Part shown: positions 25,872-33,605 of the stretch, one piece after another
Layout of the letters: the number at the start of each line of letters is the position of its first letter
Numbering within the stretch: the first letter of the stretch is position 1
Assembly (NCBI GenBank): GCA_964520885.1
Contig: CAZFQD010000001.1
Location: 1 to 52,571 of the forward strand
DNA length: 52,571 bases
Direction: 5' to 3'
Source of the DNA: CAZFQD01 sp964520885
Lineage (GTDB): Bacteria; Bacillota; Clostridia; Oscillospirales; SIG519
Made by a program: the position numbers and the translations under genes
The notes under the pieces: generated by a model
What the model was told of the DNA's origin: nothing
Seen by the model: the letters and a program-made list of their open reading frames with translations, nothing else
The model's database searches: none

Positions 25872-27092
25872 TTGGTGAAGAATAAAGGTACAAAAATTTA
25901 TTTAGTAATAGCTGTAATAATTATTTCCGCATATGCAATAATTCAAGCAATATTTTTGTTTGCAAAGCCTTTAAAAACTGAAAAATTAGTTGAATTTACT
26001 GCTGATGATTTTATTTCATCAGAAGGTTTTATTATGCGAAAGGAAACTCTAATTAAGACTTCTAATAGTGGCTCTCCTGAATATTTAGTTGGAGAGGGAG
26101 AAAAAGTTAAAAAAGATAGTATTATTGCAGTAATGTATTCGGGTAACGATGATGTAGCCACAAAAAACAAAATTAATGATTTGGAAAAGAAAATTAGTCA
26201 AATTGAGAATAGTCTTAGCACAAATGATTTATTTATGTCTGATGCTTTAAAATTGGAAAATATGATTGAAGAAAAGCTAATGCTCATTGCTAAGGCAAGC
26301 GGAACAAAAAAAACCGTTTTAGTTTCACAATATACAAATGAATTGCAAACCTTACTAAATAAAAAGCAAATTATTTTAGGTGAGGTTGAAGGTTTTGACA
26401 AAAAACTTAAGAGTTTAAAGCAAGAGAGAGATAACTTAAAAGAAAACTTTTCAGGGCAGTTTGCCAATGTATCAACACCAGTAGCAGGTTTTTTTTCAAG
26501 TGAATTTGATGGTTATGAAAATCTCTTAGAACCGGAATTTTTAAAGAAGAATGGATTTTCTGCTTTTAATGAAGTTTTAGCATTAAAAAGCGGTTCAAAT
26601 AAACCCTCAAATTATATAGGCAAAATTATTGAGGATTTTAAAATGTATTATGCATGCATAATGCCTTTTAAACAAATAAGGGATTATTCAGTTGGAGACA
26701 ACTTTAAAATTAGGTTTGAAAATTCAAAAGGAGGAGAAGTTAATTCAAGCATTTGGCATATGGATGAAAGTAGCCAAGATGTTCTTGTTATATTTGAATG
26801 CGATACTGCTAATTCGCAAACTAATAATTTAAGGAAAGAAAAAGCACAAATTATTACCAAAAATTATAAAGGCTATAAGGTAAATAAATCAGCTGTTCGA
26901 ATGATTGATAATACTACCGGAATTTTTGTTTTAGTTGGAGTTCAAATTCAGTTTAAACCTGTAAAAGTCCTTTTTTCAAGGGATGATTATATGATAATAG
27001 TTGCAGATAGTGAAAAAAGGGGTAGCCTTATGACTAATGAACAGGTTGTAGTTGAAGGCAAAGAACTTTTTGATGGGAAAATCGTGAAATAA
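25872..27092 (+). CDS. HlyD-like membrane protein of the division cluster
   Basis: A 406-residue protein with one N-terminal membrane helix (about 8-30), a biotinyl-lipoyl-like segment interrupted by a coiled coil (about 95-195, rich in Lys/Glu/Leu with NDLEKKISQIENSL and KSLKQERDNLKENF) and a C-terminal beta domain. This is the adaptor-like (HlyD/RND periplasmic adaptor) layout found in many clostridial genomes between hfq and yggS; its real function is unknown, and in a Gram-positive it most likely acts as an envelope scaffold. The start is TTG 25872 or GTG 25875, behind GGTGGTG at 25861-25867. Confidence 0.82.
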   Translation: MVKNKGTKIYLVIAVIIISAYAIIQAIFLFAKPLKTEKLVEFTADDFISSEGFIMRKETLIKTSNSGSPEYLVGEGEKVKKDSIIAVMYSGNDDVATKNKINDLEKKISQIENSLSTNDLFMSDALKLENMIEEKLMLIAKASGTKKTVLVSQYTNELQTLLNKKQIILGEVEGFDKKLKSLKQERDNLKENFSGQFANVSTPVAGFFSSEFDGYENLLEPEFLKKNGFSAFNEVLALKSGSNKPSNYIGKIIEDFKMYYACIMPFKQIRDYSVGDNFKIRFENSKGGEVNSSIWHMDESSQDVLVIFECDTANSQTNNLRKEKAQIITKNYKGYKVNKSAVRMIDNTTGIFVLVGVQIQFKPVKVLFSRDDYMIIVADSEKRGSLMTNEQVVVEGKELFDGKIVK

Positions 27093-27212
27093 TTGCAAAT
27101 TGCAAATGAATTGTTGAGAACAATATAAATATTATTGCAAATTACAAGGAATACATAAAGGTTATAAATTATTGCATAATGCCAAATCACATTCATTTGT
27201 TGTTGGCAATTT

Positions 27213-27238
27213 GTAGGGAACGCATTGTATGCGTTCCG
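27213..27238. repeat. REP-type palindrome inside RAYT frame
   Basis: GTAGGGAACGCATTGTATGC followed by GTTCCG. An exact inverted copy lies at 27328-27353. Confidence 0.9.
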
Positions 27239-27327
27239 AATGAAAACCGAACCAAAATGGAAATTTCAAAAATAATACAGCAATTTAAAGCATCAGTTTC
27301 AAAACAATGTAGTGCAATCAATAATAA

Positions 27328-27353
27328 CGGAACGCATACAATGCGTTCCCTAC
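27328..27353. repeat. REP-type palindrome inside RAYT frame, inverted
   Basis: CGGAACGCATACAATGCGTT followed by CCCTAC, the exact reverse complement of 27213-27238 (26 of 26). Confidence 0.9.
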
Positions 27354-27480
27354 AATGGCAAAAATCATATTATGACCACATAATCAGAAACAAAAAAGAC
27401 TATAAAGAAATTTATGAATACATAGAAAATAACCCTTTAAAATGGGAAAACGATAAATATTATTGCAAGTAAATATTAAT

Positions 27481-27503
27481 TAAAGAAAATAGTTTTGATA
27501 CCA
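27481..27503 (-). repeat. dispersed 25-bp repeat, inverted copy at RAYT 3' side
   Basis: TAAAGAAAATAGTTTTGATA followed by CC begins 9 bases after the RAYT stop. Its complement matches 18846-18867 exactly. Confidence 0.85.
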
Positions 27504-27551
27504 TAATTGTTAATTGTTCCTTGTTAATTGTTCATTGCAAAGGTGATTTTT

Positions 27552-28247
27552 ATGAGTATTTGCGAAAACATTAAAGAAATTAAATATAATATTGAACAAG
27601 CCACTCAAAAAAGCGGCAGAAATGTTGATGATATTTTACTTTTAGCAGTAACTAAAACAGTTCCAGCAAACATAATAAAAGAAGCAATTAATTGCGGTAT
27701 TACTGAAATTGGCGAAAATAAGGTTCAAGAATTAGTATCAAAATATGAGCAATTAGGTTCGCTTACCAAGTATCATTTTATTGGCACACTGCAAACAAAT
27801 AAGGTTAAATATTTAATGAATAAAGTAGAACTTATTCATTCTGTGAACAGCTTGAAATTAGCACAAGAAATAAATAAGCAATCAAATAAAAATAATATTA
27901 TTTCTGATATTTTAATTGAAATAAATATTGGGGATGAGTTATCAAAAAGCGGAGCAAATAAGCAAGATATTTACAACTTATTGCAAGAAATTAGTGTTCT
28001 TTCTAATATAAGGATTAAAGGTTTGATGACAATTCCACCTTATTCGCAAGATTTAGCCAAAACAAGAGAATATTTTAAAAGAATGTTTAACATATTTATT
28101 GACATTAGACAGAAAAAATTAGATAATGTATATATGGATTTATTATCTATGGGAATGTCAATGGATTATATAGTTGCAATAGAAGAAGGTGCAAACATAG
28201 TTAGAATAGGAAGTAAAATATTTGGCCAAAGAAAAAAGGAGGATTAG
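27552..28247 (+). CDS. yggS: YggS/YlmE family pyridoxal-phosphate homeostasis protein
   Basis: The 231-residue product is a single alanine-racemase-like barrel. The PLP lysine lies in LLLAVTKTVP (about residue 35), followed by GENKVQEL, HFIGTLQTNKVKYL and LSMGMSMDY, all family signatures. Members buffer free PLP and influence amino-acid pools. ATG 27552 is preceded by AAGGTGA at 27539-27545. sepF starts 2 bases after the stop, so the two are translationally linked, as in the ylmE-sepF-ylmG order of Gram-positive bacteria. Confidence 0.96.
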   Translation: MSICENIKEIKYNIEQATQKSGRNVDDILLLAVTKTVPANIIKEAINCGITEIGENKVQELVSKYEQLGSLTKYHFIGTLQTNKVKYLMNKVELIHSVNSLKLAQEINKQSNKNNIISDILIEINIGDELSKSGANKQDIYNLLQEISVLSNIRIKGLMTIPPYSQDLAKTREYFKRMFNIFIDIRQKKLDNVYMDLLSMGMSMDYIVAIEEGANIVRIGSKIFGQRKKED

Positions 28248-28249
28248 AA

Positions 28250-28672
28250 ATGGGAATAGGTGATCAGTTTAAAAAAATCTTGGGGCTACCAGAGGACGAA
28301 GAAATTGAAGAAGAAACTGTCGATACTATTGATGAGGAACAACCTCAAAGCAGGCATAAGACAAGAGCAAACGAAGGTGGCTTAAGTCATGGTACTAAAA
28401 TGCAATTTGTATTAGTCAAGCCAGAAAAATATGATGAGTGCATTCAAATTGGAAATCATCTTTTGGAAAGAAAAACTGTTGTTCTTAATTTAGAGGCTAC
28501 CGGTAAGGATGTTTCAAGAAGAATTGTTGATTTCTTATCAGGAGTTGCTTTTGCCTTAAATGGACAAATAAAAAAGGTTTCTGTTGCTACATACATTATT
28601 GTTCCTACTAATGCTGATATTTCAGGCGATGCTTTATATGAAATTGAAGGCGGAGGATTTTCTGTAAATTAA
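28250..28672 (+). CDS. sepF: cell division protein SepF
   Basis: SepF ties the FtsZ ring to the membrane. The 140-residue product has a short N-terminal amphipathic segment (MGIGDQFKKILGL), an acidic linker and the C-terminal SepF fold (about 50-135, QFVLVKPEKYDECIQIGNHL to GDALYEIEGGGFSV). The gene lies between yggS and yggT. Confidence 0.97.
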   Translation: MGIGDQFKKILGLPEDEEIEEETVDTIDEEQPQSRHKTRANEGGLSHGTKMQFVLVKPEKYDECIQIGNHLLERKTVVLNLEATGKDVSRRIVDFLSGVAFALNGQIKKVSVATYIIVPTNADISGDALYEIEGGGFSVN

Positions 28673-28757
28673 GAATCTTAAAATGACAATTGAAATGCTT
28701 AACTTTTCAACTTAAATTGTTAATTGTTGGTTTTATTTAAAACGGAAGGGTAGTTTT

Positions 28758-29039
28758 TTGTTTATGATTTCACAAAGTGCAGTTTTAATGGCTTTCTCTT
28801 GGCTATTATCATGCTTAGAAGTATTAATTCTTGCAAGAGTAATTTTATCACTTATTTTTACTTTTACGCATAAAGAATGGAAAATAACAGCTATCGTTAT
28901 TGCAATAACGGAGCCATTTTTAGCACCAGTAAGAAAACTTTTAAATAAATTTGAAGCAATAAAGAAATTGCCAATAGATTTATCTATTTTGGTTGTTTGG
29001 TTATTAATTGATTTTATTAGAAGTATAGTAATAGGATAA
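28758..29039 (+). CDS. yggT: YggT family membrane protein
   Basis: A 93-residue protein with two hydrophobic segments (about 5-33 and 75-92) separated by the TEPFLAPVRKLL loop that marks the family. In Gram-positive bacteria (YlmG) it is placed with sepF and divIVA and is linked to division or envelope assembly. The start is TTG 28758, seven bases after GGAAGGG at 28744-28750; ATG 28764 is in frame but 13 bases away. Confidence 0.93.
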   Translation: MFMISQSAVLMAFSWLLSCLEVLILARVILSLIFTFTHKEWKITAIVIAITEPFLAPVRKLLNKFEAIKKLPIDLSILVVWLLIDFIRSIVIG

Positions 29040-29165
29040 GTATAAAAAATTAGTAATTATGAATTAGGAATAAAAGTATGGCTTTGTCACTTGATATTAA
29101 TTTAAGTCAACTTTGGCACACATTAATTATACAATGCAAAAAAAAATAAAATGGGAGTGAGTTTT

Positions 29166-29930
29166 GTGTTTAATCCTCAAGATATTGAAGAAAAAACCTT
29201 TGAAAAGGCGTTTATTGGTGGTTATAAAGCAGAAGATGTAGATGATTTTCTTGATGGGCTTGCAGTAGATTACAAGAGAATGTTTGTTGAAAATGCTGAG
29301 ATTAAGAAAAAGATTGTAATTTTAGCCGAAAAAATTGAGGAATATAGAAAAAGTGAAGAAACTATTAAAACAGCAATCATATTTTCTCAAAAGTTAAAGG
29401 AAGATTCCACAAAGGAAGCCCAGAATATTTCTGAGAAAATTTTAGCAGACACAAAAGCCGAAGCAGATGAAATAATTAAAGAGGCTCAAGATAAATCAAA
29501 GGAAATATATGATGATGCAGATAGATTTGTTGAGGTTACAAAGAAAACAAATGCCGATTTAATTCAAAGGGAAAACGATGCTTTAAATGCAATTAAAAAA
29601 GAAGTATCGGATTTTAAAACACAACTTCAAACTATTTACAAATCTCATTTAAAGGTTATTATGTCCTTGCCAAATTATGAGGAACCTATAAAATCAAAAG
29701 AGAATGTTCAAATTGAAAAAGAAATTGAGCAAGTTATAGAAAAAAAAGAAGAAATATTAGAAATAGTTGAAAAAGTTGAAATAATTGAAAAAGTTGAAAA
29801 CAGTGATGATGTTTCTAATGAGAAAATAAATATTGCACTTAATATTAAAGAGGAGCCAGACGAGGACGAGGAGCCAATCGTTTTATCAAAGCCAATTAGT
29901 ATTGATTTTGAAATTACACCTAAGGAATAA
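29166..29930 (+). CDS. divIVA: DivIVA-domain cell-pole/septum protein
   Basis: The 254-residue product begins MFNPQDIEEKTFEKAFIGGY, the membrane-curvature-binding DivIVA N-terminus, followed by long coiled coils (about 30-170) and a highly acidic Glu/Val-rich tail with IEKVE repeats. It marks the septum and poles. GTG 29166, five bases after GGGAGTGAG, gives the family N-terminus; ATG 29151 lies upstream of that ribosome binding site. Confidence 0.94.
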   Translation: MFNPQDIEEKTFEKAFIGGYKAEDVDDFLDGLAVDYKRMFVENAEIKKKIVILAEKIEEYRKSEETIKTAIIFSQKLKEDSTKEAQNISEKILADTKAEADEIIKEAQDKSKEIYDDADRFVEVTKKTNADLIQRENDALNAIKKEVSDFKTQLQTIYKSHLKVIMSLPNYEEPIKSKENVQIEKEIEQVIEKKEEILEIVEKVEIIEKVENSDDVSNEKINIALNIKEEPDEDEEPIVLSKPISIDFEITPKE

Positions 29931-29963
29931 TTTTTTATATTACAAAAGGGGAGTATTAATATA

Positions 29964-32753
29964 ATGCCACAGGATTACAATCAAACTTTAAACCTGCCAA
30001 AAACGGATTTTCCAATGAGGGCAGGTTTGCCACAAAGAGAGCCGGAATTATTAAATAAATGGTCGCAAGAAAAATTATATGAAAATATTTTAAAGCAAAA
30101 CAATGAAAAGCCACTTTACATTTTGCATGATGGACCGCCTTATGCTAATGGCGACATTCATATAGGACACGCATTAAATAAAGTTTTAAAGGACATTGTT
30201 GTTAGATATAAAAATATGTCAGGTTTTAAGGCTCCTTATGTTCCCGGCTGGGATACTCATGGCTTGCCTATTGAACTTCAAGCTATAAAAAGCTTAGGAA
30301 TAAATAGAGCAAATACTGATGTATTGGAGTTTAGAAAGCATTGCAAGGATTTTGCATTAAAATATGTAGCAAATCAAAAAGAACAATTTAAAAGGCTCGG
30401 TGTAATTGGCGATTGGGATAATCCCTATTTAACTTTACAACCTGAATTTGAAACAAAGCAAATAGAAATTTTCGGTGAAATGGCTAAAAAAGGGTATATT
30501 TATAAGGGCTTAAAGCCTGTTTATTGGTGCCCCCACGATGAAACTGCTCTTGCAGAAGCAGAAATAGAATATGCTGAAGATACAAATAATTCTGTATTTG
30601 TAAAGTTTAAAGTAACAGATGATAAAGGCAAATTGACTGCTTTAACTAATGAAAAGTGCGACAATATGTATTTTGTTATTTGGACTACTACAATATGGAC
30701 TTTGCCGGGCAATGTTGCTATTTGTGTTGGACCTAAATATAAATACTCTCTTGTTAAATGTAATAATGAAATTTTAATATTAGCAAACGAATTAATAAAA
30801 AGTGTAATGAAAGCCACAAACATTGATGATTATAAGGTTTTAGCCGAAATAAACGGAAAAGACCTTGAATTAATGAGTACACAACATCCTTTTTTAGACA
30901 AGCAATCACTTGTTATAGTTGGTGACCATGTAACTTTAGAAGCTGGAACAGGTTGTGTTCACACAGCACCGGGACACGGTGTGGATGACTTTATTGTTTG
31001 CCAAAATTATAAACAACTAAAAATAGTAGTCCCCGTTGATAATAAAGGGGTTATGATTGCTGATGCCGGAAAGTTTGCTGGGCTTTATTATAAAAAAGCA
31101 AACAAGGCAATTTTTGAAGATTTGCAGGAAACAAATGCACTTTTAGCAACAGAAACAATAATTCACCAATACCCTCATTGTTGGAGATGTAAAAGCCCGA
31201 TTTTGTTTAGAGCGACGGAACAATGGTTTTGTTCAGTAGAAGATTTTAAAGAGCAAGCTATAAAGGCTTGTCATAGTGCCAAATGGGTTCCTGCTTGGGG
31301 CGAGGATAGAATTGTAAGTATGATTAAGGATAGAAATGATTGGTGCATTTCAAGGCAAAGAGTTTGGGGCGTTCCAATTCCTGTTTTCTATTGCAAAAAA
31401 TGCGGAAAATATATTATTAATGATGAAACTATTAATGCCGTATCAGAAAAATTTAGATTAGAAGGCTCTGATGCTTGGTATAAATATAGTGCAAAAGAAC
31501 TTTTGCCAAATGGTATTTCTTGTGAATGTGGGCATACTGAATTTAGAAAAGAAACTGATATTATGGATGTTTGGTTTGATAGTGGCTCCTCTCATAAAGC
31601 AGTGCTTGAAACAAGAGAGGGTTTAACAAGCCCTGCTGATATGTATTTAGAAGGGAATGACCAATATAGAGGTTGGTTTCAGTCCTCTTTGTTGACTTCG
31701 GTAGCAACAAGCGGAATTGCTCCTTATAAAACAGTTTTAACTCATGGCTTTGTAGTGGATAAAGAAGGTAAAAAAATGTCCAAATCACAAGGCAATGTTA
31801 TTAGTCCACTTGATATAATAAAAGAATATGGGGCAGATATTTTAAGGCTTTGGGTGGCAAGTTCTGATTATACTGTGGATGTGAGGATTTCAAATGATAT
31901 TTTAAAGCAGTTATCTGAGGTTTACAGAAAAATAAGAAACACCGCAAGATTTATTTTAGGAAATATTAATGATTTTAATCCAGATAATGATATGGTGGAA
32001 TATTCAAAAATGCCAGAACTTGATAAATGGGCATTAATCAAACTTAATGCCTTAATTGAAAAGGTTAACAAAGCATATAACGAGTATGAATACCACACTG
32101 TTTATCACTCTATTCACAATTTTTGCGTTGTTGATATGTCGAATTTTTATCTTGATATAATAAAGGATAGGTTATATTGCGAAAACGCCTCTTCGGTTGA
32201 TAGAAGAACTGCTCAAACGGTAATGTATATTATACTTGATGCGTTGGTTAAAATACTCTCGCCCGTGCTTTGCTTTTCTGCTGAGGAAATTTGGCAGTTT
32301 ATGCCTCATACAAGTGATGTAAAAAAACAAAGTATTTCCTTTAACCAAATCCCAAAGATTAATACTCTATATGTAGATAATATAATTTCAGAGCAATTTG
32401 ATAAACTCTTAGAAATAAGAGAGGATGTTAAAAAAGTTCTTGAAATAGCAAGAACAGCAAAAACAATTGGCTCTTCGCTTGAAGCGAAATTGGTTATTTA
32501 TTGCAATCAAGAAAAATACGATTTTCTAAACGGAATTGAAGACTTTTTAACAACCGCCTTTATTACCTCACAAGTGCAACTTGTAAAGGGAGAAAACAAG
32601 GACGCATTTATAGGCGAGTATAGTGGAATTGCTGTTGAAGTTAAAAAAGCCGACGGCTTAAAATGTGAACGATGCTGGGTATTTAGCACAACGGTAGGGC
32701 AAAGCGAAAAGCACCCGACGCTTTGTGAAAGATGTACAAAAGTAGTCGGTTAG
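29964..32753 (+). CDS. ileS: isoleucyl-tRNA synthetase
   Basis: The 929-residue class I synthetase has the HIGH motif as HIGH in YANGDIHIGHALNK (about 59-72), an editing domain, the KMSKS loop at 604-608 and a C-terminal zinc finger (CERCW...CERC). Bacterial-type. It ends the division cluster; AAAGGGGAG precedes ATG 29964. No T-box leader fits in the 33-base gap to divIVA. The terminal 69 coding bases plus 5 recur at 33399-33472 beyond an inserted gene pair. Confidence 0.98.
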   Translation: MPQDYNQTLNLPKTDFPMRAGLPQREPELLNKWSQEKLYENILKQNNEKPLYILHDGPPYANGDIHIGHALNKVLKDIVVRYKNMSGFKAPYVPGWDTHGLPIELQAIKSLGINRANTDVLEFRKHCKDFALKYVANQKEQFKRLGVIGDWDNPYLTLQPEFETKQIEIFGEMAKKGYIYKGLKPVYWCPHDETALAEAEIEYAEDTNNSVFVKFKVTDDKGKLTALTNEKCDNMYFVIWTTTIWTLPGNVAICVGPKYKYSLVKCNNEILILANELIKSVMKATNIDDYKVLAEINGKDLELMSTQHPFLDKQSLVIVGDHVTLEAGTGCVHTAPGHGVDDFIVCQNYKQLKIVVPVDNKGVMIADAGKFAGLYYKKANKAIFEDLQETNALLATETIIHQYPHCWRCKSPILFRATEQWFCSVEDFKEQAIKACHSAKWVPAWGEDRIVSMIKDRNDWCISRQRVWGVPIPVFYCKKCGKYIINDETINAVSEKFRLEGSDAWYKYSAKELLPNGISCECGHTEFRKETDIMDVWFDSGSSHKAVLETREGLTSPADMYLEGNDQYRGWFQSSLLTSVATSGIAPYKTVLTHGFVVDKEGKKMSKSQGNVISPLDIIKEYGADILRLWVASSDYTVDVRISNDILKQLSEVYRKIRNTARFILGNINDFNPDNDMVEYSKMPELDKWALIKLNALIEKVNKAYNEYEYHTVYHSIHNFCVVDMSNFYLDIIKDRLYCENASSVDRRTAQTVMYIILDALVKILSPVLCFSAEEIWQFMPHTSDVKKQSISFNQIPKINTLYVDNIISEQFDKLLEIREDVKKVLEIARTAKTIGSSLEAKLVIYCNQEKYDFLNGIEDFLTTAFITSQVQLVKGENKDAFIGEYSGIAVEVKKADGLKCERCWVFSTTVGQSEKHPTLCERCTKVVG

Positions 32754-32758
32754 GAGTT
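32685..32758 (+). repeat. proximal copy of the ileS 3'-end direct repeat
   Basis: 74 bp, 70 identical to 33399-33472, running from inside ileS past its stop codon. The two copies bracket the DUF4160/DUF2442 pair. Confidence 0.95.
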
Positions 32759-32802
32759 AGTAATGAAATGATAAATGACAATTGTTTAAAGGAGATGAAG
32801 AA

Positions 32803-33069
32803 ATGCCTGAACTTTGCAGATTTGAAGGTATGATAATTAAACTTATTTTTGGCGATAATGTTCAACATAACAAGCCACATATACATGTTTATTTTGCAGA
32901 ATTTGAAGCTTCAGTTGGAATAGATGGTGAACTATTATCAGGTTCATTACCGGTAAAAAAACTAACAATTTTACAGGCTTGGATGATATTACACGAAGAT
33001 GAACTTTATAAAGCTTGGAATAAAGCAGTAAGAAACGAGCCTTTTGGTAAAATTGAGCCTTTAAGATAG
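32803..33069 (+). CDS. DUF4160 domain protein
   Basis: An 88-residue protein with the family pattern: MPELCRFEGMIIKLIF at the start, the HNKPHIHVYFAEFEASVGID core with its HxH, and a C-terminal helix with W.ILHEDEL. Function is unknown. It is followed 12 bases later by a DUF2442 gene, its frequent partner; the pair behaves like a small mobile accessory unit, and a toxin-antitoxin type role is only a guess. AAAGGAG at 32788-32794 decides ATG 32803. Confidence 0.88.
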   Translation: MPELCRFEGMIIKLIFGDNVQHNKPHIHVYFAEFEASVGIDGELLSGSLPVKKLTILQAWMILHEDELYKAWNKAVRNEPFGKIEPLR

Positions 33070-33081
33070 GAGGTATTCAAC

Positions 33082-33381
33082 ATGTATATTATTGACGGTA
33101 TTGCTTATGCAGGTGAGCCAAAGCCCCCCATAATTGTTAAGGCGGCTCGCTCACTTGACGACTATAAATTATGGATTCGTTTTGCAAATAATGAGGAAAA
33201 AATATTTAATTTTACACCTCTTTTAAATTATCCCTGTTATACTCCTTTAAAAGATAAATCCGTGTTTGATAAAGTGTATATAGATTTTGGTTGTCCAGTT
33301 TGGAACAATGGAGAAATTGATATTGCTCCGGAATTACTTTATAAAGATGGAATGCCAACAGGAGAAAATACCAATTCTTAA
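33082..33381 (+). CDS. DUF2442 domain protein
   Basis: A 99-residue protein with the DUF2442 core (about 25-80): LDDYKLWIRFANNEEKIFNF, then the P.L..PCYTPLKDKSVFDKV segment and a FGCPVWNNGEIDIAPE end. Function unknown. AGGAGG precedes the ATG. It ends 17 bases before the duplicate ileS end. Confidence 0.88.
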   Translation: MYIIDGIAYAGEPKPPIIVKAARSLDDYKLWIRFANNEEKIFNFTPLLNYPCYTPLKDKSVFDKVYIDFGCPVWNNGEIDIAPELLYKDGMPTGENTNS

Positions 33382-33398
33382 TTGGCACATAATTCTTC

Positions 33399-33472
33399 AG
33401 CATAACAGTAGGGCAAAGCGAAAAGCACCCGACGCTTTGTGAAAGATGTGCAAAAGTAGTTGGTTAGGAGTT
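33399..33472 (+). pseudogene. displaced duplicate of the ileS 3' end
   Basis: It encodes the last 22 residues of IleS (TVGQSEKHPTLCERC and the terminal KVVG) with the stop, without frame damage. Four bases differ from 32685-32758: two synonymous, two missense. The homology continues a few bases beyond the stop. The cysteine pair of the zinc finger is kept, so it was part of a real allele. Confidence 0.95.
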
Positions 33473-33536
33473 GGGAATTAGGATTTAGGAATTAAGAATA
33501 AAATTAGATTTTATAAGTTACAAAAATTATAACAAT

Positions 33537-33572
33537 AAAAATCTCACTTTCAATTTTGAAGGTGAGATTTTT
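33537..33572. terminator. bidirectional terminator
   Basis: AAAAATCTCAC at 33537-33547 and GTGAGATTTTT at 33562-33572, with TTCAA/TTGAA extending the stem. It ends both the ileS-side transcript and the minus-strand beta-propeller gene. Confidence 0.88.
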
Positions 33573-33605
33573 AATTATTTGATTAGTAAAGTTAAAGTTT
33601 TAAAA

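Larger units (their letters stand above)
27093..27472 (+). pseudogene. RAYT transposase, decayed, with two REP palindromes inside the reading frame
   Basis: From 27179 a 97-codon frame encodes MPNHIHLLL (the HUH metal motif), SKIIQQFKASVSKQ, WQKSYYDHIIRNKKDYKEIY and the NNPLKWENDKY tail. In-frame codons upstream (INYCI before MPNHIH) and a QIANELLRTI remnant in another frame near 27100 show that the N-terminal part has been lost through frameshift and deletion. Palindromes at 27213-27238 and 27328-27353 lie within the frame and are translated as extra segments on either side of the KIIQQFK helix. The catalytic tyrosine helix appears present but the protein is too short to be active. Confidence 0.85.

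Noticed and set aside
29931..29963. T-box leader of ileS
   Set aside because: Only 33 bases separate divIVA and ileS; no T-box sequence or terminator fits.
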